Positions 26,600 through 55,241 are shown, counted from the first letter of the stretch. The stretch is 64,000 nucleotides of DNA from Chrysomallon squamiferum (GCA_012295275.1 CM022676.1:9763586-9827585), one strand, 5' to 3'. Made by a program: numbers and translations. Notes: a model not told the origin generated them from the letters alone.

Positions 26600-27220
26600 G
26601 CAAAAGAGTTGACGTCTGCTCTTTCATTTTTTTTCCTTCTTTTGAGTTTTCATTTCTTGACTTTGTTACGACTCTCACATCCTTTAATTTACTTTCTTTT
26701 ACAGCTTTTTAATTATTTTTATTTTTATTTTATAAATTTTAATTTTAATTTTTTTAATTTTGTTTTTATTATTTTTAATTTTTTTTTTTATTTCCTTTTA
26801 TTTTATTTCTGTGATGTATTTTACTTCTACTTTTCTGTTTTATTCCTTCATTTTTATTTTTTTTTATTTTTTTAAATTTTTGTTTCTTTAAATATATGTT
26901 TTGCTTTTTCTTTTTCATTTTCATTCTTTCATTCTTTGTTTTTACTTTTTTTACTTTATTATTTATCTTTTAGTCTTTAAAACTAACCCCCCTTTTTTGT
27001 CCTTCAATTTTTATTAATTTGTTTTAATATATTTTAATATTTTATTTCTTTTCTTTTTTCAATTCTTTTCTTTCTTTTTAATTTTCTTTTCTTTCTTTTT
27101 ATTATTTTTTTTAAAATTCTTCTTATTTGTTTCTGATTTTTTCTTAATGTTTCTTTTTTCTTTCTTATCTTTTTTCTTTTTCCTTTTTTTTTTCAGTACT
27201 TTTTTCTTTTATTTCTTCAT
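26600..27220. repeat. T-rich low-complexity tract
   Basis: TTTTATTT/TTTCTTT DNA; F-rich frames are artefacts. Confidence 0.75.
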
Positions 27221-27745
27221 AACGTGCAGAAAAATTGTAACCTGAAGCAAATATACCAGAACAACATGACACCATAAATTCTTTTTATTTTCTTTTTTTT
27301 TTTTACTATTCAGAAAAATATCTTAATAGTCCTTCCACATGCACTTTTTCAAAAACAACTTGATTGAAAAAAAAATAAAAAAATAAAAATAAAAATAAAA
27401 AAATAAAGAAACAAAGAAACAAATCTTGTTTGCTTTCAAAGATCATCTTTTGAAGAAAAAAAAAAAAGATTTTTTTTTTAAAAAGTAATAATAATGACAT
27501 GTGACTGTAACCATGGTTACAACTCTACCCCTGGGGAGTGATGTTTATAAAGACTATTTGAAAATTATGGATGAAATAAATTTCAGTTTATAAAGAAAAA
27601 GAAAACAGTAATAAGGGTTTTCAGGTGTAACTGATTATTGTGATTAAAAAATGTTTTATCTATTATAACATTATTAAAAAAAGAATTATTTCTGCAGTAA
27701 CCTACAATATAAAGAAAAAATAAAATAGAAAAAGGGATTATTGTG

Positions 27746-27787
<42 letters not shown>

Positions 27788-28216
27788 TGGAGGGAGAGAG
27801 AGATGACTTACGAAATAAATGAAAAGAAAAATAAAGTTGGATTGGAAGTACACTGGCATATAAAATTAAATGAGTAATTTTTAAAATACTTGTGTCATCT
27901 TTGTTTTTTTATATATATAAAGTATATCAAAATAAAAAACTTATTTATGGAATAAGTTTCAAACATAAATAAAACTAAAACTGGAATAGATAAACACTGG
28001 CATGTGTAAGTATTCTGATAATTCAAAACAATTTTTTTTTTATTTATTTTTTTTTTTTCTTCTAAATCTTACATTGCTAACTGTAGGTTATTCATGCAAA
28101 TGAATTAATATAAAATAAATAAAATCTCAAGATAAAGAAAAAAAAACAAAAAAAAAAAATTATTTATACTTAAATCGCAATTAATATCTTTCTGCTTCAC
28201 AAATAATTTATATTAA

Positions 28217-28254
<38 letters not shown>

Positions 28255-28570
28255 TCTTCAACACCAACTGTTCAGGCATGAATTGCATTTAACCTGATTT
28301 TGTTCTTGTTTTCTTCTTCGTAATCCTAATCAATGTGGTCTTTTATATTTTTTTTTTTTTATATTATTTTTTTTTTTGTTATTCCTGGATGTCATTTTTC
28401 TGTTTGTTTCAGAGCTGAGTACTTAATGTAGTCGTAAAAGCATTGAGGAGATTTCGCTGTAACAAGAAAATCGTTAACCTGAGCAGAAAACATCTAGTTA
28501 AGAGATTATTTTGATTCGCTGATAGATGAGTTGGTGCAAATGTCAACGTGTTGGCTACAAATTATCTTTA
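27221..28570. other. AT-rich non-coding stretch
   Basis: GA run 27749-27784, poly-T 28220-28252 and others. Around 28400-28560 composition is balanced and a CAG follows TTCTGTTTGTTT at 28412, a possible splice acceptor, but no coding frame is convincing. Confidence 0.4.
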
Positions 28571-28579
28571 ATTCATTCT

Positions 28580-28588
28580 GTGTGTGTC

Positions 28589-28671
<83 letters not shown>

Positions 28672-28745
28672 ATGAGTGTGTGTATTACATATATATGTAT
28701 CTGTGCTTATGCATATGTATCTATGTTTTTATGTCTGTGTATGTA

Positions 28746-28833
<88 letters not shown>

Positions 28834-28840
28834 GCACACA
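28580..28840. repeat. Compound GT / GA / TA microsatellite
   Basis: GT 28594-28652, GA 28652-28671, then pure TA 28748-28827 and a short CA run. Confidence 0.9.
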
Positions 28841-29036
28841 CACAGAATGTGAACATCTTTCTCTTTATCTAATCAAACATCTGCTACCTATCTGTATAGC
28901 TTTCTCTGACCTAAATACCTGTGTATATAGATGTATGTATGTATGTATGTATGTCTATTCATCTTTATATTTATATGTGTCTTTTTTCCATTACCTATAA
29001 ATCTGTATCTTATCTATCAATCAGTCAATCTTTCTT

Positions 29037-29304
<268 letters not shown>

Positions 29305-29534
29305 TTTTCTGCCCATCTATTGATTAATCTGCTGACTTGTTTATCAAGAAATCTCCATCCGTCATTGATTGGTTACAAATATTGATAATTCTTAAACCAT
29401 GTTTTAGTTCAGTTAAATACAACTATATACATGCTAATTGATTGTGTGTGTGTGTGTGTGTGTGTGTGTTGTGTTTGTCTAAAGTACAGGTTAAGTAGAA
29501 TAACAAATCTTGATAACGTTAGTACATCTGAAGT

Positions 29535-30000
29535 ACCGTTAAGTACTGTAATAGTATTAACATGTTGATAATTACAGTACATCTTAAACACATTCAAGTA
29601 CTGTTGATAATTACAGTACATCTTAAACACATTCAAGTACTGTTGATAATTCCAGTACATTCAAGGACAGTTGATCATCTCGAAGTACATCTTAAACACA
29701 TTCAAGTACAGTTGATAATTACAGTACATCTTAAACACATTCAAGTACTGTTGATAATTCCAGTACATTCAAGTACTGTTGATAATTCCAGTACATTCAA
29801 GTACTGTTGATAATTCCAGTACATTCAAGTACTGTTGATAATTCCAGTACATTCAAGGACAGTTGATAATTACAGTACATCTTAAACACATTCAAGTACT
29901 GTTGATAATTCCAGTACATTCAAGGACAGTTGATAATTCCAGTATATTCAAGTACTGTTGATAATTCCAGTACATTCAAGGACAGTTGATCATCTCGAAG
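29535..30000. repeat. Minisatellite with 28- and 39-bp unit variants
   Basis: GTTGATAATTCCAGTACATT-CAAGTACT is the short form; the long form has an extra TCTTAAACACA. About fifteen units alternate in blocks, and the segment CAAGGACAGTTGATCATCTC occurs near both 29663 and 29978. Confidence 0.85.
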
Positions 30001-30059
30001 GACAACATTTATAACTGCCGTTATTGAGGATGATGTTATTCTTCAGACAGTTAAGTTTA

Positions 30060-30246
30060 TTTTAAATTAGAATTTTTTTTTTTTTTTCCTTTCTCCCTTT
30101 GGCTTCAGCTGACAAGAAATCTGCCCACTCATCATCCTAGCTAACATCACAGGTCATCAACAACAGGTTTGCATCTGTCCTCAGCTAATGAAAAAATATC
30201 ACCCTTGGGGCAATTAAGGAGAGACGCAGGTTACACATACTACGCT
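30060..30246. other. Unique balanced stretch, possible non-coding exon
   Basis: After a pyrimidine-rich tract, TTTGGCTTCAG precedes about 50 bp of balanced DNA, and CACAGGTCAT and ACAGGTTTGC resemble donors. It could be an upstream UTR exon of the receptor; weakly supported. Confidence 0.2.
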
Positions 30247-30247
30247 A

Positions 30248-30624
30248 GCCAATATACTGCATGTTTTCTCTCTCTGGCTGTCTCTCTATCTGTCTATATC
30301 TATCTATCTATCTATAGCCAATATACTGCATGTTTTCTCTCTCTGGCTGTCTCTCTATCTGTCTATATCTATCTATCTATCTATAGCCAATATACTGCAT
30401 GTTTTCTCTCAGTCTCTATCTGTCTGTCTATATCTATCTATAGCCAATATACTGCATGTTTTCTCTCTCTGGCTCTCTATCTGTCTGTCTATATCTATAT
30501 CTATCTATCTATCTATCTATCTAGGCTCTAACTATCTCTGTCTGTCTATATCTGGCTCTAATCTATCTATCTATATATATATATATAGCCAATATAGTGC
30601 ATGTGTGTGTGTGTGTGTGTGTGT

Positions 30625-30680
<56 letters not shown>
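30248..30680. repeat. 69-bp tandem repeat, then CTAT and GA tracts
   Basis: GCCAATATACTGCATGTTTT starts units at 30248, 30317, 30386 and 30443, each running into CT and CTAT repeats. A diverged copy starts at 30588 and passes into GT and then GA (30628-30676). Confidence 0.85.
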
Positions 30681-30682
<2 letters not shown>

Positions 30683-30945
30683 ATATAGATAGATAGACAC
30701 AGATAGAGATATGCAATATGTTAGCTATCATATTTCCCATGAAATACTGTGGATAGGAATTACAAATTTGTCTTCTCCAACACAAAATTTTGGTCAGTAA
30801 TGACCAGGAGAAATATCTGGACATCAAAAAGTGACCAACTGATGACCATCAGTACATATAAGAATATGTAACAGATCTGGCTTTCTCAGTAACAGTAGAC
30901 AATATTTACTGATTCAAAATGCCATGAAAATTTTAAAATAAAATA

Positions 30946-31100
30946 TAAATGAAATGAAATAAAATTGGGGTAGATGAAATTAGAAAAGAACAGAAAAATT
31001 TGAATTTAAAAAAAATAAAAATAAAAAAATAAAATGAAATAAAATTGGGTAGATGAAATTAGAAAAGAACAGAAAAATTTGAATTTAAAAAAAAAAAATT
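30946..31100. repeat. Tandem duplication, about 85 bp
   Basis: ATGAAATAAAATTGGG(G)TAG through AGAAAAATTTGAATTTAAAA occurs twice with almost no changes. Confidence 0.8.
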
Positions 31101-31670
31101 AATAAATAAATAAATAAAAATTAGGATATAACTGAATGAAATTTTAATGTTTTGATAGATTTACAAGGTGAATGAAATTTTTGTGATAGATCCAAAATTT
31201 TGAATGATACTAAAAAATAATTTAGAAAAATACTGGTTTAAAACATAAAATATATTTACCAGATGTAGATAATGAAGAGAAGAAGAAAGAACAAAAAAAA
31301 TGTCCTTAATTCTAGACAGATATGATGTGATTCCACCAAAACCACCACTTTGAACCAAAAATAGAAAACTGATTTGCTCTACCAGCAATTGACTGAGTAA
31401 TTAGTGCGACCTACTTTTAAACTTTCAGAACATAGACTTGCTCAGGTCATTTTGAGGTGGTGCTAAATGGTTCGTTAGTGTCGAGTAGGTGATTGAAAAT
31501 AAACGTTTTGAGTCTTGTGAAGATTTCGTTCATTTTTTTTCGCAGATTTGTGTTTGGAAAAGTTGTCTTGCAGATGGGTTTGTGTGTAAAAATGAGTGTA
31601 GCATTGTATTTAGTAGCTGTCTTGTAGATTTGAGATTTGAAATAGAAATAACAGATCTAAGTTTGTAAGA
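31101..31670. other. Non-coding stretch
   Basis: No recognised gene or repeat family. TTTTTTTTCGCAG near 31546 resembles a splice acceptor. Confidence 0.35.
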
Positions 31671-31674
31671 AAAT

Positions 31675-32318
31675 TGTGATGATGATGATGATGATGATGA
31701 TGATTTACTGATTGATAAAGTATTTGGTAGATTAAAAGTCAGAGATAATGACTGAAGTGAAATACAGATCTTGTAAGAAGAAAATTATGAAAATGTTGAT
31801 CATGATGATGATGATTGTGTGTAGGTGCAAATGATGATGATGATGATTTGTATCACAGTGTATTTCATTAGGCTTAAAAGTAAAATATTACGAATCAGGA
31901 TTTTCAATTTTTTCATATTACACCAAATTTAGCAATCGAAAATATAAAAAGAATCTATCTTTGTATATAATTATTGGTTGTAGTGGTAGTTGCTGTTCAC
32001 TCTAATAAAGGTAATGATGATAATCATGTTTTATAATATCTCATGACGATGATGTTTTATATATCACAAAAATGATGATAATGATGATTGTTATCATTAT
32101 GTTTTATTTATTCAATGATGATGTTTTATTCATCACAGTAATGATGATGATGATTATAATGTTTTATTTTATTTAATGATGATGTTTTATTCATCTCACA
32201 GTAATGATGATGATGATTATGATGTTTTATTTTATTTAATGATGATATTTTATTCATCTCACAGTAATGATGATGACAATGATGATGATGATGTTTTATT
32301 TTATGATTACACATTTAA
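31675..32318. repeat. GATGAT-rich DNA and 60-bp repeat abutting the receptor exon
   Basis: GATGAT tracts at 31677-31700 and 31800-31850. From about 32040, units of ATGATGATGTTTTATT and CATCTCACAGTAATGATGAT recur four to five times up to the acceptor at 32325. Confidence 0.75.
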
Positions 32319-32325
32319 CTTCCAG

Positions 32326-32396
32326 GACGCGCCAGTGACAAAGATGGAAGATGACGTTGAGGCACTTCAAGTGATACATCCACAACAACATCGGAC
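32326..32396 (+). other. 5' UTR segment of the receptor's first coding exon
   Basis: An acceptor-like AG at 32324-32325 (context ACTTCCAG) precedes the first coding exon, suggesting that it is spliced to one or more upstream non-coding exons not identified here. The polypyrimidine tract is weak and the upstream DNA is a GATGATG/TTTTATT repeat, so transcription could instead begin close by. The segment carries the upstream ORF listed separately. Confidence 0.45.

Positions 32397-32400
<4 letters not shown>
32344..32400 (+). CDS. Upstream ORF, 18 codons, overlapping the receptor start
   Basis: An ATG at 32344 with purine at -3 and G at +4 opens an 18-codon frame ([18 protein letters not shown]) ending in TGA at 32398-32400. 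That TGA shares bases with the receptor ATG at 32397-32399, giving an ATGA overlap. Such an arrangement can lower main-ORF initiation or require leaky scanning or reinitiation; this role is inferred. Alternatively MEDDV could begin an isoform joined by alternative splicing. Confidence 0.5.
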
Positions 32401-48342
<15,942 letters not shown>

Positions 48343-48347
48343 CATAT

Positions 48348-48384
<37 letters not shown>

Positions 48385-48975
48385 AGAAAGAATGAGAGAG
48401 AACTCAAGGAACATAACTTTTTTTTTTAACGCTTTTAATGTTTTGCAGTGCAGTGCAAGCTTATCGAAATTTCAGCTAATTTTAGTTAGGTTTTTTATTT
48501 TGTTTTTTGTTGTTTGTTTTGTTTTTTTGTTTGTTTGTTGGTTGTTTTTTGTTTTTTTAATACAAATTTGTCTTCTACCAATGCAAGCTTATGAAATTTG
48601 AGAAACGTTTTTGGTTCATTTTTAAATTTTGTTATGTTTTAGAAAATAACTTTCCATTCTGTTGGATGCAAGATTGTGAAAATTATTTTTAATATTTTTG
48701 TTTTCAAAGTTTGAATTTTTGTTATATTACAAAAAACAGCTTGTTAATCTTTGTTATATTTATATATTATAGAAAAATAAATATTTATTCAGATGGATGC
48801 AAGATTATTAAATTTCTCAAATATTTTCGTTCAAATTAATTTTTTTTTTATTATAGAATAGAAAAATACTTTCTAGTTTGTTCAATGCAGGCTTATAAAA
48901 ATTTGTGAATATATTTTGATTCAGTTTTTTTTTTTTTTTGTTATGTTATAGAAAATTTGATACTTTAATTTGTTA
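48343..48975 (+). other. Receptor 3' UTR with degenerate internal repeat
   Basis: A GA-rich tract starts directly after the stop (48350-48400). From 48454 a unit beginning TGCAAGCTTATgAAATTT recurs at about 48454, 48582, 48667, 48798 and 48886, several copies continuing into a GTTATRTTATAGAAAA-like segment. The spacing is irregular (about 85-130 bp). Length depends on which poly(A) signal is used. Confidence 0.5.
48776..48781 (+). terminator. Candidate poly(A) signal of the receptor gene
   Basis: AATAAA about 435 nt after the stop codon, followed by T-rich DNA. It is the first canonical hexamer I noticed after the stop; another lies near 49136. In DNA this AT-rich the hexamer arises often by chance. 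Confidence 0.4.
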
Positions 48976-49292
48976 ACTGCTTTGTTGCCTGTACAACTTA
49001 GGTGCACAAGCTTGGCAACTTTTATAAAAAAAAACAACTTTTGTTTGTTTAAGCAAATGATGCCCAGAACACAACAAAAAAAAAAAAATATTAACTATAG
49101 GTAGGTGTCAGGTAATTATTTTTTGCTTTATCTCAGTTAAAAATAAATGTAATAGTGAAGGCATAGATAGTGTGTGTGTCTGTGTGTCTGTTTGTGTGTG
49201 CTAAAGTTACAAATAATCTTGATCCTAGTTTTTGTTGAATAATCTAACCAGTGAGTTTATGAAATTTGTGACAAATGTAGTTAATCTTTAAC
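48976..49292. other. Intergenic AT-rich stretch
   Basis: No feature beyond short poly-A and GT runs. Confidence 0.4.
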
Positions 49293-49471
49293 TAAAGCAG
49301 CATTCACACTACATGACTTGATGTACTACACATGTTAACTGAAGGTGAATTCTCACTACTTCTCTTTCAGTAACCATCTTTGTTAAAGTAGCATTTTCAC
49401 TGTGTAACTTGCAGTAACAACTTTTTAGCAGAGAAAGGAATGGAGAGAGAGAGACAGAGAGAGACAGAGAC

Positions 49472-49540
<69 letters not shown>

Positions 49541-49624
49541 TGAACTGTTTTCAGCTCTTAAATTTCTTTTTCAAAAGAAGGTAGAAATTGGTCTTTCAAA
49601 TCAACTAGTGTGAATGCTGCTTAA
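49293..49624. mobile_element. MITE-like element with terminal inverted repeats
   Basis: TAAAGCAGCATTCACACTAC (49293) is the inverse complement, with few mismatches, of the segment ending GTGTGAATGCTGCTTAAC (to 49624). A second, direct copy of the left end, AAAGTAGCATTTTCACTGTG, lies at 49385. The interior holds a GA tract (49460-49538) and no ORF. Target-site duplication is uncertain (a TTAA lies at each edge but not symmetrically). Confidence 0.6.
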
Positions 49625-49819
49625 CCAGTACACATTTATAAAATGTTTTTGTTTTACACCATAAAATAGTTTTATGATCGGAAAGCTGGATACACTAACT
49701 CCATTATTTTATCAGTAACTGTGGGTTTTTATGTGTTAAGTGTTTGTGTTTAGCTCTGTTAAACTTTTACTTTTTTCTGTATATATTTTTTAAGAACAAA
49801 GGTAGGAGGAATGTTTTTT

Positions 49820-49917
49820 AATTTATTTTTATTGTTATTATTATTATTATTATTATTGTTATTGTTATTGTTATTATTGTTGTTATTATTGTTATTATTT
49901 TTTTAATTATTTCTATT

Positions 49918-49948
<31 letters not shown>

Positions 49949-49982
49949 TTTTATTATTATTTTTATTATTATTTTTTTTTTA

Positions 49983-50023
<41 letters not shown>

Positions 50024-50024
50024 T

Positions 50025-50065
<41 letters not shown>

Positions 50066-50400
50066 TAAATTACCTCATCCTTGCAGAACCTTGTAAAAAG
50101 TGTGCTGTGTTTAACATTTTATATTATTTTTAAAATTTTATTTAGTTAATTTTAAGTTTTATTTATTCTTTTTGTTTATTGTTTGCTAGATTTTCTATAT
50201 ATAAAAAAAAATTAATTCAGCAAGAGTTATCTACCTTAATTAGTGTCCATATAGTGTTATCATTCCTGTTTTTTTCTGATTATTATTGTTTTATTAAAAA
50301 TTATTGTTATTATTATCATAATTCATCATCATCATTTTGTTATTATTGTTATTATTATTACTATTATTATTATTGTTATTATTATTATTATTACTGGGTA
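49820..50400. repeat. TTA trinucleotide tracts
   Basis: ATT/TTA runs 49835-50065 and 50330-50395, with unique DNA between. Confidence 0.85.
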
Positions 50401-50609
50401 TAAATGTGATATAAATAAAACGAGAGATGAAAAAATTGTTTATATTTTCAAATGTCTGTCATACAGCCTTAGGGTTCTTTAAAAGAACTTATTACAAAAC
50501 AAATTACAACAGTTAATACTCATATTACTTTATTATTATTATTATTTCTTATCTTATTTTTTGCATTTCAAACTTAAACCTGCATTAAAACCAAAAAAAC
50601 AAAATAAAA

Positions 50610-51030
50610 AAACCATATTCACTTATAAAAATTTTATTAGTAGTAAAGGTTGAAGTTAAGAATAAAGTTTATCAAACAGCCTCATTATTTTATTTTAAAA
50701 CTTTATTAACTACTGAAGCTTCCAAGAGCTTCTTGTTACTGTTAAACTTTATTATTAGTGAAGGATGGGAATCACATTAGAGAATCACAGGACTCTTATG
50801 TCACCAAAGTTGTATATTATTGAAAACTTTATTATTAGAAAAGGTTCAGGGTTAAGAAAAAAAAAAAGAAAAAGTAATGAATATTAAGCATTATATTTGC
50901 CTTATTGCATTATTCCCAAACTTTATTATAACTAAAATTTAGGTGTAAAAAAAAAAAAAAAAAAAAAGAAAAAATTGTTATCTGCAAATTTTAATTTATT
51001 TTTAGTAAAGGTTTGGTGTGTAAAAGAAAT
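50610..51030. repeat. Degenerate repeat with AAACTTTATTATTAG motif
   Basis: AAAACTTTATTAxTAxTGAAG-like segments recur at about 50628, 50697, 50742, 50824 and 50926, usually followed by GGTTxxGxGTTAAGAA. Confidence 0.45.
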
Positions 51031-51770
51031 ATATGAAATTACAAGTATGAGAAATGTGTTTAAATTATTGTCACCTGTGAACTTAAAGTACTTAGATAAC
51101 CACAATATTATTTAATTTTAATTTGCACTTCATTTTTCTATGTGTTATTAGTTACTTATACAATGTAATATACATAATATACTATTTATGTAAATATGTG
51201 TATATGAAATGGTACCTCATTATTGTACATACTAAAGAAAATGTGTATATATATATAAAATGCTCAAGTGGCTCTCTCTATTGCAGCCACCTTGCCTATA
51301 ACAGTACCCTGATAATATTCCACATCTAATATGAATTAAACACCTGATTTAAACAGCCGCCTGAGTTATAAAATCCATATGGTTGTATAAGTCAGGTTCC
51401 TGGATATTTCAGGTTGAAAAATAGACATATTTTTTTTTTTTTTTTTAAATTCGTTTGATCCTACTCATTGTTATTTTATTTATGTGTGTGTGTGTGTGTG
51501 TGTGTGTGTCTGTGTCTGTATGTGTCTGTTTCTGTATGTGTTCATATATATATATATATACATAAAACATTGGTTTTATCAAATACACTAACTTTTTTGA
51601 TAAATGCCATATTATGTAATTATTTAATTATAAAAATTTATATACTACATATATATAATGTGTGTGTGTATGTATATGTATATGTGTGTATGTGTATATT
51701 TATATATATATCTGTATATATGCATTTATATATATCTATATATGTATATATACATATATATATTTATATA

Positions 51771-51802
<32 letters not shown>

Positions 51803-52657
51803 AATACACACACACACATATATAAATAACAGGGTATTATTATTATTATTACTTATTATTTTTTTCATACCTTGACAGATACACAGGTGAAAAACACAGG
51901 TGTATATTTGGGGCAGCATTACACATTGTGAGTTTCTGTTTCATCTTTTCGATTAATCACTCTAGCGCTGGCAAGACGCTGAAAATTTTTCATAAGCTCA
52001 CATTAGCATATTCATATGTCAAGGGTCAAAGATCGTGGGTCATCCATCTATCTGTACAAACATATGTATCTGTGTGTATGTGTGTCTGTGTGTGTGTGTG
52101 TGTATGTGTGTTGTTATGTAAGTAGGTAGGTATGAAATATGTATGTTAATATTCATGACATTGATTCTCTGAGTTCAAGATAATTATGTATTCATATGTC
52201 AGGGTCAAGGTCAGAAAAGTCCATTTTATTAGTGCCATATAATTGAAATTCTGTTTGAATGTTTAAGATGCGATTTTTTAAAATTATTTTATATGTATGT
52301 ATACGTGTATGTATATTACTGTTACTTGTAATAATTATTATTATTGTTATTGTTATTAATACTATTATAATACAGAAATAATTTTGTTTTCTTGTTATTG
52401 TATCTTAAACCAGTGTGCAGAATAATACATTATAGTGCTATAAAAAAACTCTCAAAAAAAAATCTAACAAAATAACAACTATTATTTAATTTATAAAGGT
52501 CTGCTTATGGAACAAACAGGGAAGATATCTTACTTAATTTTTATAATGAAAATCATTTATTTAATTTGTACTTAAAAATAACAAAAATCAATTATTTAAT
52601 TTAAAATGGCCTAATATAAAATCTTTTATTTATTTTAAATGTGTTTGATCATACTTT

Positions 52658-52689
<32 letters not shown>

Positions 52690-54840
52690 AAAGGCTAAAT
52701 ATTAAAATAAATGAATGAAAATCTAGTACTTCAATTTAAACTAGCCTAATATACAGATAATGTGTGGTTAAAAAAATAAAGAAAAGAAAAAGGAACAAGA
52801 AAAACCAAGAAAGAAAACAAAACTTAAATTAAAGAGCTAGTAATGTAAGAATATATTATATCGTATCAGTAACCCAGTTTCCTAATTACTCTGCTTAACT
52901 GGTTATATTGAATACTTGGTTACATTGGTTACATTGGTTATTTGGTTACCTGACTGCAAAAATGATTACTGACTTATTTTAGAAAATGTAAAATCTGTTA
53001 GACATGTTTATAGAAATGTTCAGCACCAGCAACACACTTTATTTTATTTTTAACATTTTCTTATTTACTAACCTGGTAGACACTATTTTGAAAAAAAAAC
53101 AATAAAAAATAAATAAATAAATAAATGTCACTAAAAAGTTTAAACCCATCCTCCTAGTTTTAAAATTTGGCTTACTAGCCAAGCAAAAATTTAAATAGAC
53201 TACATGCGTATTTTTATTTCTGTATGAAAAAGAAGCTTGAAAAATTACATAGTAAAACCTTTAAGAAGGAGGTTAGGGTTAGATTGGGATTATTATTATT
53301 ATTATTATTATTATTATGAAACGTGGGAAAAAAAACCCCGCTGGTATTATTTAAACAGAAATATTTGTATTAATCATACTTAAAAAAAACATTTATAAGC
53401 ATAGAGTTTATTATTCATTAAGCTCACAACTGTTAGTGCTTTTTAAAATTATAATCAGATTTGTTATTTAAGTATAATGTGTTTCTGTTATATACCTGTG
53501 TGTTTTACTTACATCAGTAATATTTCAATTAACATAGAACTAATGTTTATAATTTGAGAGGTTTTTTTTCATTTTTTTTTCAGATTTATTCTTTAAGCAT
53601 TGTGTGTGAGTGTACATTTGTATGTGTGTGTGTGTATGTGTATGTGTGTATTTACATAAATCTTTAACTATACATCATTTGTATATAATGTAATAGTGTA
53701 TGTGTGTTCATTTAGTGTGTTGTTTGTATATGTGAGTGGTTTCATGTATGTGTGTGTGTGAACGGTGTACACATTCTGTACCATTTACATCAGTGCGTGT
53801 GTGTGTGTATGTGTAAAATCTCTGGATGTGTTAATGTAATGTATGTACATGAGGGTGCATTTCTGATCTGTGTAATGCAGTATGTTAACGAAACGTGTGC
53901 ATTTATGTGTTTGTTGCTAAAGCACATATTTACAATTGTGTTGTGAATTTTAAACACATAAAAGTAATCTTTATTCATGTTACTGATAATAAAAAAATCA
54001 TTGTTTTCTTTATTTACACAGTGTCCTGTTGTTATTTTGTACAAAGAAACACACGCATGCATGCATGCATGATGCATAAATACACATAACTTGGAACAAA
54101 TAATGCACAAAATAATGTCCTGTGTAGTAATTTCATCTACTATAATTTTTGTTAGATAATCTGGAGTCCTGGTTGGAACAACATAATGGTTTGCAATTGA
54201 CCAACATGTCACACACACACACAGAGACACATACGTATGTGCGTACACACGCATCTATACTTATATATATTATATGTTAAAGACATTTATCTACATTAAA
54301 GAATACACACCTATACATTAACCAAATGAACATATACATTAAACTGCATACATATATTGCATTACATATACATCTAACCACACACATATACATTAACACA
54401 CACAAACATATACATTAACACACACAAACATTTGCATTAACACAGACACATGTACATTAAACCACAACATACGTGCTACATACATTAAGAAATACATACA
54501 TATATATATTATCTACCTCACATTCTCAAGTTTTCTCTATTTCTCTCTGACTCTATCTCAACACACACACACATATAAATATTTAAAATTGAAATGCAGT
54601 TATCGACAAAAACGAGATATAAAATAACAGATTTCTAAAAATATATATTGTGTGATTATATCAGCTACAAGCGTGTATCGTGAACGTCTGACAACTCTGC
54701 AGAGGTTATCTCCCTTGTTCCCGTTACAGCTAGATGGCGCTGCTTAGAGTAGTAATTTCTAGACGTGTCGCCATTTTTGTTTTTACATTCCATGATGGTA
54801 AAACATGTTTCTTTTTCATTCTGAGAAAGAAAGAGAAATT
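51031..54840. other. Intergenic AT-rich DNA with GT/TA microsatellites
   Basis: GT 51484-51510, TA and TATG tracts 51640-51805, TTA runs 52330-52350, 52660-52690, 53290-53320, GT and CATA tracts 53600-53760 and 54340-54560. No supported gene; short frames lack domains. Confidence 0.5.
54727..54740 (+). promoter_or_regulatory. CTCF-like motif in intergenic region
   Basis: CAGCTAGATGGCGC matches the CTCF core at about 12 of 14 positions; it lies just beyond the SLC5 3' end between the convergent genes. Confidence 0.25.
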
Positions 54841-54933
54841 TTTTATTTATTATTAATTTATTAATTTACTGTTAAAAGTAATACGTACATATATTTTTTT
54901 AGGTTTTTTAAAGTTATGAATAAAATAAAACAT

Positions 54934-54939
54934 TTTATT
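54934..54939 (-). terminator. Candidate poly(A) signal of the SLC5 gene
   Basis: AATAAA on the minus strand about 127 nt after the TAA. Other hexamers occur nearby in AATA-rich repeats, so the exact site is uncertain. Confidence 0.35.
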
Positions 54940-55065
54940 ATTTTTATAGATAGATAAATAAATAAATAAATAAATAAATAAAAAAGAAATTTGAGTATTT
55001 ATATCTAAATCTGTTTTAATCTTTTTAAATAACATCAGCTGAATATACTTTAAAAACATTTAGAA

Positions 55066-55241
55066 TTATAAACTGTTATAAAAAGTCTCCACCCGAGTTA
55101 TCTCCCTGTTTTGTAACGAACTCACCACATCCGTTTCCTGTTCTTTCTTTTTCGGCGATGGCGGAAAACACAAACAAGTAAAAAATCTCTCAAATATTCG
55201 TAACTGAAATTTATCGTCAACATCTTTTGAATCTGTAGCAC
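55066..55241 (-). CDS. SLC5 terminal exon: cytoplasmic C-tail and stop
   Basis: Acceptor TTTTTTTCTAG, then 176 nt completing the split Gly and encoding ATDSKDVDDKFQLRI, a Cys/Phe segment, a basic cluster PSPKKKEQE and the end VETFYNSL, then TAA at 55066-55068. The frame and phase 1 junction fit the preceding exon exactly. The tail has no strong family match, which is normal for SLC5 C-termini. It lacks a class I PDZ ligand (no S/T at -2). A copy of its 5' part lies inverted at 56417-56499, supporting a real exon. Confidence 0.82.

Noticed and set aside
49285-49628. piggyBac-type TTAA target duplication
   Set aside because: TTAA occurs near both ends of the MITE but at unequal distances from the inverted repeats, so superfamily assignment is not supported.
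53790-54254. 154-aa minus-strand frame with the peptide HYVVPTRTPDYLTKI
   Set aside because: Part looks protein-like, but both ends are CA-repeat and AT DNA, and no domain, splice context or homologue is recognised.
55159-55182. Mini-ORF MAENTNK on the plus strand as the first exon of a new gene
   Set aside because: It lies antisense within the SLC5 C-tail exon, whose frame and splicing explain the sequence.
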